50,416 bases of DNA from MTP4 sp9310u (GCA_030627005.1 DAOUSW010000010.1:1-50416), one strand, 5' to 3'. Shown: positions 1 to 8,556, numbered from the stretch's first letter. Numbers and translations are program-made. The notes: generated by a model not told the origin, from the sequence alone.

Positions 1-237
1 GAGAAGAAAATACCTACCGGAAAGCTGTTTGGGCTCAGGAAATTCGATCTTGTAAAAACAGAAAAGGGGATCGGGTTCATTCGAGGCAAACGGTCAAGCG
101 GGTTCTTTACTTTGTGTGATATTTTTGAGAACATGATAACTACAAGTGTTAACATTAAGAGAAATTGCAGGAGACTGAGAGCTGCGTGTACAACATTAGT
201 TCAGATGGTACAGATGACGCATTCCTCCCCCTACTGA
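1..237 (+). CDS. C-terminal end of probable IscB-type (RRXRR/HNH) RNA-guided nuclease, 5' truncated by window edge
   Basis: Frame 1 is open from the window edge to a TGA at 235-237, giving 78 residues. The stretch GIGFIRGKRSSGFF, followed by a basic run (NIKRNCRRLR), resembles the C-terminal beta domain of IscB/RRXRR HNH proteins, which usually carries a G-x-R-x-SG-[YF]-F pattern near the end. The catalytic RuvC and HNH parts would lie upstream of the window, so function cannot be confirmed. The stop codon falls inside a perfect GC-rich hairpin. IscB proteins are the effectors of IS200/IS605-type OMEGA systems and are common in Methanosarcina as stand-alone mobile genes. The assignment is by motif memory only. 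An unrelated basic protein remains possible. Confidence 0.5.
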   Translation, partial: EKKIPTGKLFGLRKFDLVKTEKGIGFIRGKRSSGFFTLCDIFENMITTSVNIKRNCRRLRAACTTLVQMVQMTHSSPY

Positions 238-247
238 AAGTAGGGGG
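227..247 (+). terminator. Hairpin overlapping the stop codon of the IscB-like gene
   Basis: A 9-bp perfect stem (CCCCCTACT / AGTAGGGGG) has a 3-nt GAA loop that contains part of the TGA stop. No T-run follows, so it may be the subterminal hairpin of an IS200/IS605-like element end rather than a terminator. Confidence 0.4.
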
Positions 248-579
248 GATCTTGCTGATTTGTCCTGAATTTACCCGCGGTTTTTTAGGATTCATCCGAT
301 TTATTTCTGATTTCCCATCCTTCGGCATCTGTCATTCATTCTTTAGTTCTGGAATTAATCAATATTTCAATTTTTTCGTTCCAGAGTGGATATATCCTTC
401 CGTCTTTTTATCCAGAGTCTTTCCCTGTTCCATTGAGGTAAACAGATACTTAACTAAATGATGCGGTAAAGATAAAATTTCAGTACGCATAACCTATACT
501 TAGCACAGAATAAAGCACATAGCACAGAATAAAGTGACATATGCGCGGAAGGAAATTCAGAGGAAACACGAGGTAAAAC
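248..579. other. Gene-free stretch upstream of fen
   Basis: AT-rich. Short ORFs here lack ribosome binding sites and recognisable content. The last 100 bases contain a near-direct repeat (AGCACAGAATAAAG twice, about 496-533) just before the fen start. Confidence 0.5.
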
Positions 580-1596
580 ATGGGTACAGATATCGGTGAC
601 CTGCTCCAGAAAAGAAAGGTTGAGCTCTCATACCTTGCAAACCGTGTAGTTGCAATCGATGCGTTCAACACCCTGCACCAGTTTTTAAGCATCATCCGCC
701 AGCGGGACGGAAATCCCCTGCAAGACTCCTCGGGGAAGGTAACCTCCCATCTTTCAGGCCTGCTCTACCGGACCACAAGCCTGGTGGAAGCCGGGATCAA
801 GCCTGTCTTTGTCTTTGACGGCAAACCTCCGGACCTGAAAGCGGAAACCCTGAACAAAAGAAAAGAGGTAAGGGAATCGGCCCGGGAAAAGTGGGAGACC
901 GCTAAAGCCACCGGAGACCAGGAAGCTGCCTATAAATACGCCCAGGCTTCTTCAAAGGTCGACCAGCATATTGTGGAAGACGCCAGGTACCTGCTCGACA
1001 TTATGGGCATCCCCTGGGTCCAGGCACCCTCCGAAGGCGAAGCCCAGGCTGCCTATATGGTCCTTAAGAAAGACGCGGATTTCGTTGCTTCCCAGGACTA
1101 CGACTCATTCCTTTTCGGAGCTCCTGCGGTTGTCCGGAACCTGGCGATTACGGGAAAAAGAAAGCTTCCGGGAAAGAACGTTTACGTTGACGTAGAACCC
1201 GAAATGATCGAACTAGAAGAAACCCTCAAGGCCCTTGAAATCAACAGGCAGCAGCTAATAGACATTGCAATCTGCGTGGGCACGGACTACAATAAAGGTC
1301 TTGAGAAGGTGGGCCCGAAAACCGCCCTGAAACTGGTCAAGAAGCAAGGAGATATCCATGCCATACTCAGGGAGAAAAAGGTTGAAATCGAAGCCCTTGA
1401 CCGGATAAGGGATTTCTTTACCTCTCCCGAGACCACGGACGATTACGAGTTGAAGTGGGAAAAACCGGACCATGATAAACTGATCGAATTCCTCTGCAAG
1501 GAGCATGACTTCTCAGAGGACAGGGTGGAAAAAGCTTTCGAACGCCTGAAAGCGGCATCAGGGGGGCGGCAGCAGACCCTGGACCAGTGGTTCTGA
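580..1596 (+). CDS. fen: Flap endonuclease 1 (FEN-1)
   Basis: 338 residues, the normal length for archaeal FEN-1. This structure-specific nuclease removes 5' flaps during Okazaki-fragment maturation and base-excision repair. The metal-binding acidic residues are visible: D27 (VAIDAFN), the VFDGKPP motif near residue 80, the SEGEAQ motif near 150-155, SQDYDS near 171-176, and GTDYN near 233. The C-terminus ends in QQTLDQWF, a canonical PCNA-interacting PIP box (QxxLxxWF), so it should be tethered to the sliding clamp. The ATG is preceded by GAGGT at suitable spacing. The CDF exporter gene follows 89 bases downstream on the same strand. No anomalies were seen. Confidence 0.97.
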   Translation: MGTDIGDLLQKRKVELSYLANRVVAIDAFNTLHQFLSIIRQRDGNPLQDSSGKVTSHLSGLLYRTTSLVEAGIKPVFVFDGKPPDLKAETLNKRKEVRESAREKWETAKATGDQEAAYKYAQASSKVDQHIVEDARYLLDIMGIPWVQAPSEGEAQAAYMVLKKDADFVASQDYDSFLFGAPAVVRNLAITGKRKLPGKNVYVDVEPEMIELEETLKALEINRQQLIDIAICVGTDYNKGLEKVGPKTALKLVKKQGDIHAILREKKVEIEALDRIRDFFTSPETTDDYELKWEKPDHDKLIEFLCKEHDFSEDRVEKAFERLKAASGGRQQTLDQWF

Positions 1597-1685
1597 AGAA
1601 CTCGTAGCGTTCCCGGGATATCAGGCATCGTTTTCCGGTAGAAAAGCGGGACACGGCGGAATACGACGGAACATGGTGAGATAAG

Positions 1686-2732
1686 ATGGTAGAGCTGGCA
1701 GAGCAGGAGTTAGAAGGAGAGAGGGATTACGGAAAACTCCCCCAAGGAGAGGAAACTGACGTTGGAAACCCCCATTCCCATACTCATGGCGTGATAGACC
1801 CGGAGCTTCTTTCCACGGAGAGGGGGCTCTATGCGGTCAAATGGTCTTTTGCAGGACTCATGCTTACTGCGCTCTTTCAGATTGTCATTGTCTGGCTTTC
1901 GGGCAGCGTGGCCCTTCTTGCCGATACAATCCACAACTTCGGGGATGCCGTAACTGCGATACCCCTGGGTTTTGCCTTCCTTCTTGCCCGCAGGAAACCA
2001 AGCAAGCGCTTCACCTACGGGTACGGAAGGGCAGAAGACCTCGCAGGGCTCATAATTGTTTTATTGATCTTATTCAGTGCCATTGTTGCGGCTTATGAAT
2101 CCGTGCGAAGGCTGCTTTCCCCCCAGCCTGTGGATTACCTGGGGGCGGTGGTTGTCGCATCCATAATAGGCTTTTTAGGCAACGAACTGGTCGCCAAATT
2201 CAGGATAGGCATAGGAAAAGAAATAGGAAGTGCCGCCCTGGTGGCTGACGGATATCATGCCCGTGTGGACGGGTACACAAGCCTTGCCGTGCTGTTCGGG
2301 GCGCTAGGGGTCTGGCTTGGTTACCCTCTTGCAGACCCGCTTATCGGACTGCTCATAACCGTTGCAATCCTCCACATTGTCCTGGACGCGGGAAAAGCCG
2401 TTTTGTCCCGTATGCTCGACGGGGTTGACCCCGAAATCGTGGATGAGATCAGGGAGGAACTCGGCACGATAAAGGAGGTGGATGATGTGAGCGAGGTCAG
2501 GGTACGCTGGCTCGGGCACAGGCTACATGCCGAGGTGAACATTGCGGTGGACCCGGGACTCTCGGTGGAAGCCGGCCATGCCATTGCAGTGGAAGTGCGC
2601 CACAGACTGCTGCATGACCTGGGTTACCTCTCAAATGCTGTCGTCCATGTAGACCCCCTTGGTTCCTCAGGTGAGGAGTATCACAGGATCCCTGAGCATG
2701 AACACGACAGTTTGCCCCCGCATTCCCACTAA
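1686..2732 (+). CDS. Cation diffusion facilitator (CDF) family metal exporter
   Basis: 348 residues. Predicted inner-membrane divalent-metal/proton antiporter (Zn, Co, Cd or Fe/Mn type). About six hydrophobic segments lie between residues 50 and 240. TM2 carries the HNFGD motif and TM5 the DGYHARVDG motif, which supply the H/D residues of the transport site. A cytoplasmic C-terminal domain follows, with histidines. Both ends are His-rich (NPHSHTHG near residue 30; the tail EHEHDSLPPHSH), typical of zinc-handling members. The start is set by GGTGAG five bases before the ATG. A 15-bp tandem repeat begins directly at the stop codon. The exact metal cannot be read from the sequence. Confidence 0.92.
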   Translation: MVELAEQELEGERDYGKLPQGEETDVGNPHSHTHGVIDPELLSTERGLYAVKWSFAGLMLTALFQIVIVWLSGSVALLADTIHNFGDAVTAIPLGFAFLLARRKPSKRFTYGYGRAEDLAGLIIVLLILFSAIVAAYESVRRLLSPQPVDYLGAVVVASIIGFLGNELVAKFRIGIGKEIGSAALVADGYHARVDGYTSLAVLFGALGVWLGYPLADPLIGLLITVAILHIVLDAGKAVLSRMLDGVDPEIVDEIREELGTIKEVDDVSEVRVRWLGHRLHAEVNIAVDPGLSVEAGHAIAVEVRHRLLHDLGYLSNAVVHVDPLGSSGEEYHRIPEHEHDSLPPHSH

Positions 2733-2937
2733 ATTGAGTTACAGAAAGTTGAGTTACAGGAAGTTGAGTTACAGGAAGTTGAGTTACAGGAAGTTGAGTA
2801 ACAGGAAGTTGAGTAACAGGAAGTTGAGTAACAGGAAGTTGAGTAACAGGAAGTTGAGTAACAGGAAGTTGAGTTGCAGAAAGTTAAGTTACAAAAAGTT
2901 AAGTTACAAAAAGTTAAGTTACAAAAAGTTAAGTTTG
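2731..2937 (+). repeat. 15-bp tandem repeat (about 14 units)
   Basis: The unit is AAGTTGAGTTACAGG with drift towards AGTAACAGG and then AAGTTACAAA along the array. It starts at the last base of the CDF stop codon. The unit length is a multiple of three, so one frame stays open and would read K-L-S-Y-R repeats (2659-2967). That frame overlaps the CDF gene and has no ribosome binding site, so I do not call it a gene. The gradient of sequence change along the array suggests successive slippage expansions. Confidence 0.9.
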
Positions 2938-3079
2938 CAGAAACGTTTCATGAAAAAACCTGTATGAGAGTCTCATTTCGGTTCAAACCACCCAAAACCC
3001 CCGTTATTACGATATAGGGCAGCCAGGTTTCCAGGGCCTCAAAGGTTTGAATATGGGATTTCAAACCTCCACTTTCGAC

Positions 3080-4036
3080 TCAAAGCCGGGAAATCTCCGC
3101 TCCGCTGTTTTTGGCTTTTGTCATGAAGACTGTACCGCCGACTGAATCATCGAGCATTTGCTGGACTTCTGCCTGGAGTTCCTGTCCTTCAGCTTTGTTG
3201 TCCACCAGGGAATAGACAACCGGCCCGAATGAGCTCACCCCTGCGCCGTAACTGCGAGTACGCATAAAAGCCGAGATTTCCTTGACGATATCCGGCCAGA
3301 CGTAGTGTTCAAGCCTGTTGAAACCCACGTTCTGGACGTGGTTTACGGCTGCCCCGAAGCTCTCGATGTCTTCTTCCATCACAGCAGGCATCATTTGCAT
3401 GAGCACGACGTGAGCAACTTCCCGGACCTCTTCTATGGGAAGGGGGCAGAATTTTTTGAAAACCGCCACTTCCTCCTCATCGTGCATCCCCCTGTCATTC
3501 GGAACGGCAACTACCAGGTCCCAGTCCGGGAAATCTTTCCTGAAGAGCACGGGCCCCGGAGGCACCCTGCTGGCAGCCGAAGGTAAAAAAGCTCCTTTAT
3601 CCTTGAACCTGTGTCCCCCATCAACAATGAAACCACCATTTTCAAATGCCCCCACACCTATTCCCGAGGTCCCCCCCCGCTGTACGGTAAATGCGAGGTC
3701 ACGGACGCTCATCCCGAGCCCGTATAACTCGTTCACGGCCGCAGCAGCCGAAAGGGAAGACTGGGTCCCGGAGCCGAACCCAACATGGGGGGGAATGAGG
3801 GACTCAAGATTTATCCTCACACCTTCCCCTTCCGGGAGTACAGCTTCAACAGCCCTTTTCATACGATCGGTAAAAGACTCCGCACCTTCGATCCGGATTT
3901 CGTCTGCTTTTTCAGCTGTTAGCGTGACGTTGGGAGTCGGAAGTGCAAGGCCTGCCCCTCCATCCACCCTTCCGATCTCCGCGTTTAAGTCAATAAGAGT
4001 CAGATGAAGCCTGCAAGATGTAACTATTTTAATCAT
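3080..4036 (-). CDS. mptG: Beta-ribofuranosylaminobenzene 5'-phosphate synthase (beta-RFAP synthase)
   Basis: 318 residues. The enzyme condenses 4-hydroxybenzoate (or pAB) with PRPP to start the ribose-aryl part of tetrahydromethanopterin/sarcinapterin, the C1 carrier of methanogenesis. The protein has the GHMP-kinase-like fold: an N-terminal strand (SCRLHLTLIDLN), then the glycine/serine-rich phosphate-binding loop HVGFGSGTQSSLSAAAA near residues 104-120, as in known beta-RFAP synthases. Length matches the family. Transcribed away from the KaiC-like gene, which lies upstream on the same strand. A TATA-like element and a perfect palindrome sit just upstream. Confidence 0.9.
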   Translation of the reverse strand: MIKIVTSCRLHLTLIDLNAEIGRVDGGAGLALPTPNVTLTAEKADEIRIEGAESFTDRMKRAVEAVLPEGEGVRINLESLIPPHVGFGSGTQSSLSAAAAVNELYGLGMSVRDLAFTVQRGGTSGIGVGAFENGGFIVDGGHRFKDKGAFLPSAASRVPPGPVLFRKDFPDWDLVVAVPNDRGMHDEEEVAVFKKFCPLPIEEVREVAHVVLMQMMPAVMEEDIESFGAAVNHVQNVGFNRLEHYVWPDIVKEISAFMRTRSYGAGVSSFGPVVYSLVDNKAEGQELQAEVQQMLDDSVGGTVFMTKAKNSGAEISRL

Positions 4037-4349
4037 TTTTAGTCCGACCTGGAAATTACCATTTCCTGTGATTTATAATATTTTGAAGATGTGTATTGTC
4101 CTTAATTATTGTTTATGATATTTAAGTTTTTAAGAAATTTCCGGAATGGAAGCCACTATATTGTAAAAAATTTTACATAAGAGGTTTTTTCGGAAGCTTA
4201 GAGAACAGGAATATTTAAACCTGAATTAAATCGAGGAAAGGTTTTAAATCAAGGTTCAATTTTTCGAAAAGTATCCCACGGAACATCCGGGCCCTGAAAA
4301 AATACAACGGCAGAAGTAAAGCAGAATGATGAAATCAGAAAAAATAAGG
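4037..4349. other. Intergenic region between mptG and the KaiC-like gene
   Basis: AT-rich. It contains the mptG TATA-like element and palindrome at its left end. Nothing else was recognised. Confidence 0.4.
4051..4066 (-). promoter_or_regulatory. Operator-like palindrome at the predicted mptG transcription start
   Basis: GGAAAT-TACC-ATTTCC is a perfect 6-bp inverted repeat. On the minus strand a TATA-like TATTATAAAT (about 4071-4080) lies about 25 bases upstream, so the palindrome would overlap the start site, a typical repressor position. The factor is unknown. The spacing does not fit NrpR. Confidence 0.35.
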
Positions 4350-5048
4350 TTAAAGCAGAATGATGCCACCCGAACCGATTTCAAACCTTATCAACTCCAG
4401 TTTGATGCAGGTTCTTCGCATTTTCGGGATATGGATATGGCGCTCAAGGTTGCCGGTATAGGGATTTTCACCCAGCACGAGCCTGGGAGAGCCGCTGGAA
4501 GAATACTCTGCAAGGCCCCGGGTCATTTTGCAGGCGGTTTCGTCTATGACAAACATGGCGGTACAACCTTCTTTTGTACTGAGGATGAAGTTAAGGGCGT
4601 CGAACTGGTCCCTGAAGTCCTGGATCGAAAGACGAAGGGTGAAAACCCCGAGATTATCAATAACAACTACATCGGTCCCTTCAGGCACATATTCAGCAAG
4701 TGAAGGAAGCTCGATTTCCAGGCCCTCGGGAGTGAAACCGAATTTGGAGGTCTGGACTTTCTCGGACCGGTTCTGGAATGCCTTTTCTATAACCAGTTGA
4801 CCATTATCATAGAACCTTGAAAGCCCTAACCCGAGCATTTCCGACTGCTTGATGATATCTTCGGGGAGCTCCTCGGTTGCGATCAGGACGCAGCGCCTAC
4901 CATCCATGCATGTCCTGTAAAGGAAATGAATGCCGAAGATGGTCTTACCCGTACCGGTACTCCCGGTAACCATGATTACCCTACCCTTGGGGTAGCCACC
5001 GTTAAGTCTGTCATCCAGTTCAGGTATGCCCGATGATATGCGTTCCAT
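4350..5048 (-). CDS. KaiC/RadA-family single-domain ATPase
   Basis: 232 residues from the chosen ATG (MERISSGIPELDDRL). RecA-fold ATPase of the KaiC/GvpD/RAD55 group, abundant in Methanosarcina and usually of unknown role, often in signalling. Walker A is GSTGTGKT near residues 28-36. The paired acidic residues of ATEELPE (about residues 60-66) sit where KaiC has its catalytic glutamates. Walker B is VVVIDNLG near residues 130-137. One domain only, whereas cyanobacterial KaiC has two. A TTG 54 bases upstream (5102) would add 18 residues, but the ATG has GGGGTG before it and the family consensus starts here. No partner gene is adjacent. Confidence 0.85.
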   Translation of the reverse strand: MERISSGIPELDDRLNGGYPKGRVIMVTGSTGTGKTIFGIHFLYRTCMDGRRCVLIATEELPEDIIKQSEMLGLGLSRFYDNGQLVIEKAFQNRSEKVQTSKFGFTPEGLEIELPSLAEYVPEGTDVVVIDNLGVFTLRLSIQDFRDQFDALNFILSTKEGCTAMFVIDETACKMTRGLAEYSSSGSPRLVLGENPYTGNLERHIHIPKMRRTCIKLELIRFEIGSGGIILL

Positions 5049-5102
5049 TTTTGCTGCACCCCATTTCCTTCCATCAACGGTAAATTCACAATAATATAAC
5101 AA

Positions 5103-5371
5103 ACATATTAAAAAACGCCTGAATTCAAAGTAATTATGCCCTAAAAATATTTTATTCTGCTGTCAGCCACCTGTCAGCGGCCAGTTATTAATTTAGCATT
5201 TAAATAGTATTTATACAAACTTTGAGTGATACTTATAATATGTGGGCATAAAGGGCGTTCTCTATAAAATACTATCTATACGTAAATTTTTGACCATGTA
5301 AAGTTAAAGAGCATCACATATAAAAAATTGCACATTTCGCGAATAATAGAATGAAGAAGGAGGAGAGGCAG
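5103..5371. other. AT-rich gene-free stretch
   Basis: No ORF with a ribosome binding site and no RNA signature seen. It runs into the GGGAAA repeat and the tRNA gene. Confidence 0.4.
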
Positions 5372-5506
5372 AAGGGAACAGGAAAGGGAAAGGGAAAAGG
5401 AAAGGGAAAGGGAAAGGGAAAGGGAAAAGGAAAGGGAAAAGGAAAGGGAAAGGGAAAGGGAAAGGGAAAAGGGAAAAGGGAAAGGGAAAGGGAAAGGGAA
5501 AAGGAG
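5372..5506. repeat. GGGAAA-type purine tandem repeat
   Basis: About 20 imperfect units of GGGAAA/GGGAAAA. One strand is purely purine for more than 120 bases and could adopt triplex or G-rich structures. Located just downstream of the minus-strand tRNA-Ser gene. Confidence 0.9.
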
Positions 5507-5565
5507 AATACTTAGAACAAAAACACAGAGAGGACGTAGATAAAAAGATCGAAAATAAGGAAAAA

Positions 5566-5650
5566 CGACGAGAGGGGGATTCGAACCCCCGAGATGCGAA
5601 GCATCACAGGATTAGCAATCCTGCGCCATACCGGGCTTGGCTATCTCGTC
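5566..5650 (-). tRNA. tRNA-Ser (anticodon GCT)
   Basis: Read on the minus strand. The acceptor stem is GACGAGA / TCTCGTC (7 bp perfect), with discriminator G at 5566. The anticodon stem is CAGGA / TCCTG with loop TTGCTAA, so the anticodon GCT reads AGC/AGU serine codons. A long variable arm (GATGC TTC GCATC) is diagnostic of tRNA-Ser. The T-arm is GGGGGTTCGAATCCCCC. CCA is not encoded and a T-run follows immediately, consistent with termination. No intron. Confidence 0.96.
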
Positions 5651-5814
5651 ATTCAGGCTTTAGAAGACGCGTTTTCCTTAAAGGCATTTCAGATATTTAA
5701 CCTTTTCCGGAGAAAAAACAGTTTGCAAAAACTGCACATCTACTTCACATTAAGATTTTTACAGATTTTTATGTATAGATTGAAAGGTTTGAATTAACCG
5801 ATTAAAGGTGTTTA

Positions 5815-6131
5815 GTGATGAGCACGCCGCAGGTCGATACACCTCGGAGATCCCAGGGGGCTGGCACCTCTCCTCCACCCCGCAACCCCACAAGCGATGG
5901 TTGCCCACGGTAAGTCTGCTCCCTTCCGGGCCTCGACCGGTTTCCGCAGTAAAGATAGGAAGACCTGTTCTCCAGCAAGCCCTCAAACCAGCAACATCCA
6001 AGCAGGACGGGGCTTCTCAGTTGAGATCCCAGGCTCGAACCTCTTTGATAAACCTTCCATTGGCTTCGTCCCCCGCATATCGGCGATTTCGGGTTACAGG
6101 TAACGCCGGGCTACCCGGACTAGCTCATCAA
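5815..6131 (-). ncRNA. Signal recognition particle RNA (archaeal 7S RNA)
   Basis: About 317 nt on the minus strand. The helix 8 hallmark is present: GTCGAGGCCCGGAAGGGAGCA, where GGAAGG is the SRP54-binding tetraloop region. The two ends can pair (GATGAGC near 6123-6129 with GCTCATC near 5817-5823), matching archaeal helix 1. The length is as expected for archaeal SRP RNA. It is the scaffold of SRP54 and SRP19 for membrane and secretory protein targeting. A TATA box lies about 25 bases upstream. The exact ends are estimates from the terminal pairing. Confidence 0.93.
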
Positions 6132-6149
6132 CCATACAACACGCTAGTA

Positions 6150-6162
6150 ATTTATAAAAGTA
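6150..6162 (-). promoter_or_regulatory. TATA box of SRP RNA gene
   Basis: On the minus strand ACTTTTATAAATT lies about 25 bases before the predicted RNA 5' end near 6131, the normal archaeal spacing. Confidence 0.6.
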
Positions 6163-6551
6163 TCCCTACTGATATGTATTTTTTTCCGACATGCAGACAG
6201 GACATCTCATCTCTCCCGGACTTTCTGAGCAGAATCAAGAACCTATAAGACCCCCTTTTTAAAATTTTGCACTCAAAGAAGGGAATAATGAACCTATGAC
6301 CTCTTAAAATCCCCCGTTTCCGGAAAAAATACATTTTTGAATTTAAAAATATATATAAACATCCATAATTACCTCTACGTATTTATACGTCGATTTACAA
6401 AGTAATACACATAATAGATTTCAAACGATTACGAACAAATATAAACGACTACAGACGACTACAAACGACTGATAAGTTTCAAACAACTTAGGTGAACTAC
6501 TTACTTAACACACCGGAATACCGGAAAAAAGTCAGATAATGGGGGAATTGT
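6163..6551. other. Leader/promoter region of ramA
   Basis: A strong TATA-like AATATATATAAAC lies at 6348-6360, which would give a 5' leader of roughly 170 nt before ramA. The leader contains a short repeated motif ACGACTACAAA/ACGACTACAG (about 6440-6472). No ORF supported. Confidence 0.45.
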
Positions 6552-8171
6552 ATGAGAGTCGGAGTTGCAGTAGACCTGGGAACGAGCGGTTTTAGAGCTC
6601 AGAAAGTAGACCTTGATCGGGACGAAATCAAAAGAACAGTAATCACACTGAGGAACCCCCTGCCGGGAGCGAATGTGATGGACCACATGGACTTCGCAAT
6701 TCACTACGGGCAAGACCTGGCCCACGGACTCTCCGTGAATGCGGTAAAGAACCTGCTCCAGGCCCTTGATGTGAAAACAGGGGAACTTGAAAGGATTTCC
6801 ATCTGCGGGAACCCCATCCAGCTGTCCATATTCCAGGGGATTACCATTGAAGACCTTGCCTACGCAGGGGAGCGGAAGAAAAAGAAATACCACATAGAAG
6901 ACCAGAAAAGAGACGCAAGGATAGTGCCAAGCAGTGAAATCCCCGGGCTTGAGGAATTTAAATGCGAGGTGATGGTGCCCCCGGCAATAAAGCACGAAGT
7001 AGGGGCCGATGCCCTTGCCCTGATCGTAAAATCAGGGATGCTTGACAAGGATGAGATTTCGATTGCAACGGACTACGGGACAAACGCCGAGATGGCTCTG
7101 AAAGTAGGAGATGTTATTTACACAGGCTCTGCGGCTGCCGGGCCTGCACTGGAAGGGCAGCAGATAAAGCACGGGAACCTTGCATCCCCGTTCACGATCT
7201 CCGACATAGAATTCGAAAACGGGGCTCTCCGGAACTATGTGTTGAGCGAAGAGATGAAACCGGTCCCCGGAGACCTTGTTGACCCTGCAACAGGAGAAAT
7301 TCTCGAGGAGGGCCAGATCAAAGCCAAAGGGATTACGGGTACAGGAGTTATAGCCCTGATCGAAGAAGCGCTGAGTAAAGGCCTTGTAGAGCTTCCGAAA
7401 GTCAAGACTCCCGAAGGGATCATTCACCTCCAGGATAAGATACTTTTCTCGGAGCATGACCTGAAAGAAGCCGGAAAGGCTATCGGAGCAATTCGTGCGG
7501 GGCATATAACCCTCTGTGCGACTGCCGGAATTACAATGGAAGACATCAAGACGGCTTACATGGCAGGAGCCGCAGGCACCTACATGGACGCGGTAAAAGC
7601 CCAGAAAATAGGGCTGATTCCCTACGGCACAGGCAGGATCTGCCAGCTAGGGAACACCTCGCTTACCGTGGCAAAGGAAATCCTTGTTTCCGAAGATAGG
7701 CTCTGGGAACTGCAGGACGTTGCAAACAAGATCATAGGCACCCACACGATGTTTGCAACTGCTCCGGAATTCAGCGACGCTTACGTCCTCGAACTCGCCT
7801 ACTGGGAAGAGGGGATGCCCATGAAAATGTTCAAGAAGTACCTCAAAAAGAAGGGACTTCCCGTCCTGGGCGACCCCTTGGAAAACCCGATAATCGAAAA
7901 ACGTGTGGAAAGGGACATCCCGGTACTGGGGGAAGAGGGGCTGCATGTACTCGAAAGGGTGGGGACATACCTCTCGATGGTTGTCGAAGACTGTCCCGAG
8001 TGTCCGAAGTGCATAAAAGTCTGTCCCAATGATGCCATCAGCATTGACGAGAAAAACAGGGTCATGATCAGCACCGACCTCTGTGACGGGGCCCACTGCC
8101 AGAAATGTATCCGGGCCTGCCCGGGGGACAAATTCAACTGGGAAAACCTGGAAGTTTTCGAGAATCCTTAA
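6552..8171 (+). CDS. ramA: Corrinoid-protein reductive activase RamA
   Basis: 539 residues, the length known for RamA. It uses ATP to reduce Co(II) to Co(I) in the corrinoid proteins of methylamine (and related) methyltransferases, bringing them back into the methanogenesis cycle. The N-terminal VDLGTSGFRAQ phosphate-binding strand and ATDYGTNAEM, with GSAAAGPALEG around residues 170-200, belong to the ASKHA-like DUF4445 domain. The C-terminus has two ferredoxin-type cysteine clusters (CPECPKCIKVCP and CDGAHCQKCIRACP, residues about 480-530), the [4Fe-4S] sites of RamA. GGGGG precedes the ATG by six bases. Paralogues exist in Methanosarcina, so this could be a close RamA-like copy. The product implies methylamine growth and pyrrolysine use. 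Confidence 0.88.
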   Translation: MRVGVAVDLGTSGFRAQKVDLDRDEIKRTVITLRNPLPGANVMDHMDFAIHYGQDLAHGLSVNAVKNLLQALDVKTGELERISICGNPIQLSIFQGITIEDLAYAGERKKKKYHIEDQKRDARIVPSSEIPGLEEFKCEVMVPPAIKHEVGADALALIVKSGMLDKDEISIATDYGTNAEMALKVGDVIYTGSAAAGPALEGQQIKHGNLASPFTISDIEFENGALRNYVLSEEMKPVPGDLVDPATGEILEEGQIKAKGITGTGVIALIEEALSKGLVELPKVKTPEGIIHLQDKILFSEHDLKEAGKAIGAIRAGHITLCATAGITMEDIKTAYMAGAAGTYMDAVKAQKIGLIPYGTGRICQLGNTSLTVAKEILVSEDRLWELQDVANKIIGTHTMFATAPEFSDAYVLELAYWEEGMPMKMFKKYLKKKGLPVLGDPLENPIIEKRVERDIPVLGEEGLHVLERVGTYLSMVVEDCPECPKCIKVCPNDAISIDEKNRVMISTDLCDGAHCQKCIRACPGDKFNWENLEVFENP

Positions 8172-8540
8172 TCAGTATTAAAAGCAATGGAGATGTCCGG
8201 AATCCGACAAAAGATTTACTTCCGGTAACAGGTTTCCGGCCGAACCCCCATCGACCCTCTGAATAGGGCAACCCCCATGGGTCACCGATATAAAAACATT
8301 ACGCTTTATTTAGAAGCAAAGCAAGAAGTGAGTGTGTGTCAGGAGAATGGAGAGAAAAGGAGCATTAAAAGAAAAAAATCAGGATCATAGGGCGTAAAAA
8401 ATGGGAAAACGATAGAAATAAGAGATAGAAAAGAGAAAGAAATGAATAGAATATCAGTTCAAAAAGGAGAATAGAACAGGCTAAATTTAAGGAAATTTAA
8501 GGGAAATTGACGAGTTTTGGGCGGTTGTGCGCATATTCAG
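8172..8540. other. Gene-free stretch after ramA
   Basis: No coding signal. Purine-rich from 8340 on. It ends at the promoter of the first small RNA. Confidence 0.4.
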
Positions 8541-8544
8541 CACA

Positions 8545-8556
8545 AAATATATAAAC
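8545..8556 (+). promoter_or_regulatory. TATA box of small RNA copy 1
   Basis: AAATATATAAAC is centred about 26 bases before the predicted RNA start at 8576. GGTTGT (8523-8528) and ACAACC (8555-8560) flank it as an inverted repeat, and the arrangement is partly kept at copy 2. Confidence 0.6.

Noticed and set aside
2659..2967. 102-codon ORF with KLSYR repeats
   Set aside because: Overlaps the CDF gene, has no ribosome binding site, and its content is only the in-frame translation of a 15-bp slippage repeat.
3435..4007. 190-codon plus-strand ORF opposite mptG
   Set aside because: Shadow frame of a strongly conserved gene on the other strand.
5372..5506. CRISPR array
   Set aside because: The purine repeat and other tandem repeats have no spacers of regular unique sequence; no CRISPR array was seen in the window.
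5808..6248. 146-codon plus-strand ORF
   Set aside because: Lies across the SRP RNA gene, whose signature and terminal pairing explain the sequence.
6860..8137. Long minus-strand ORFs opposite ramA
   Set aside because: Antisense shadows caused by codon bias of ramA.
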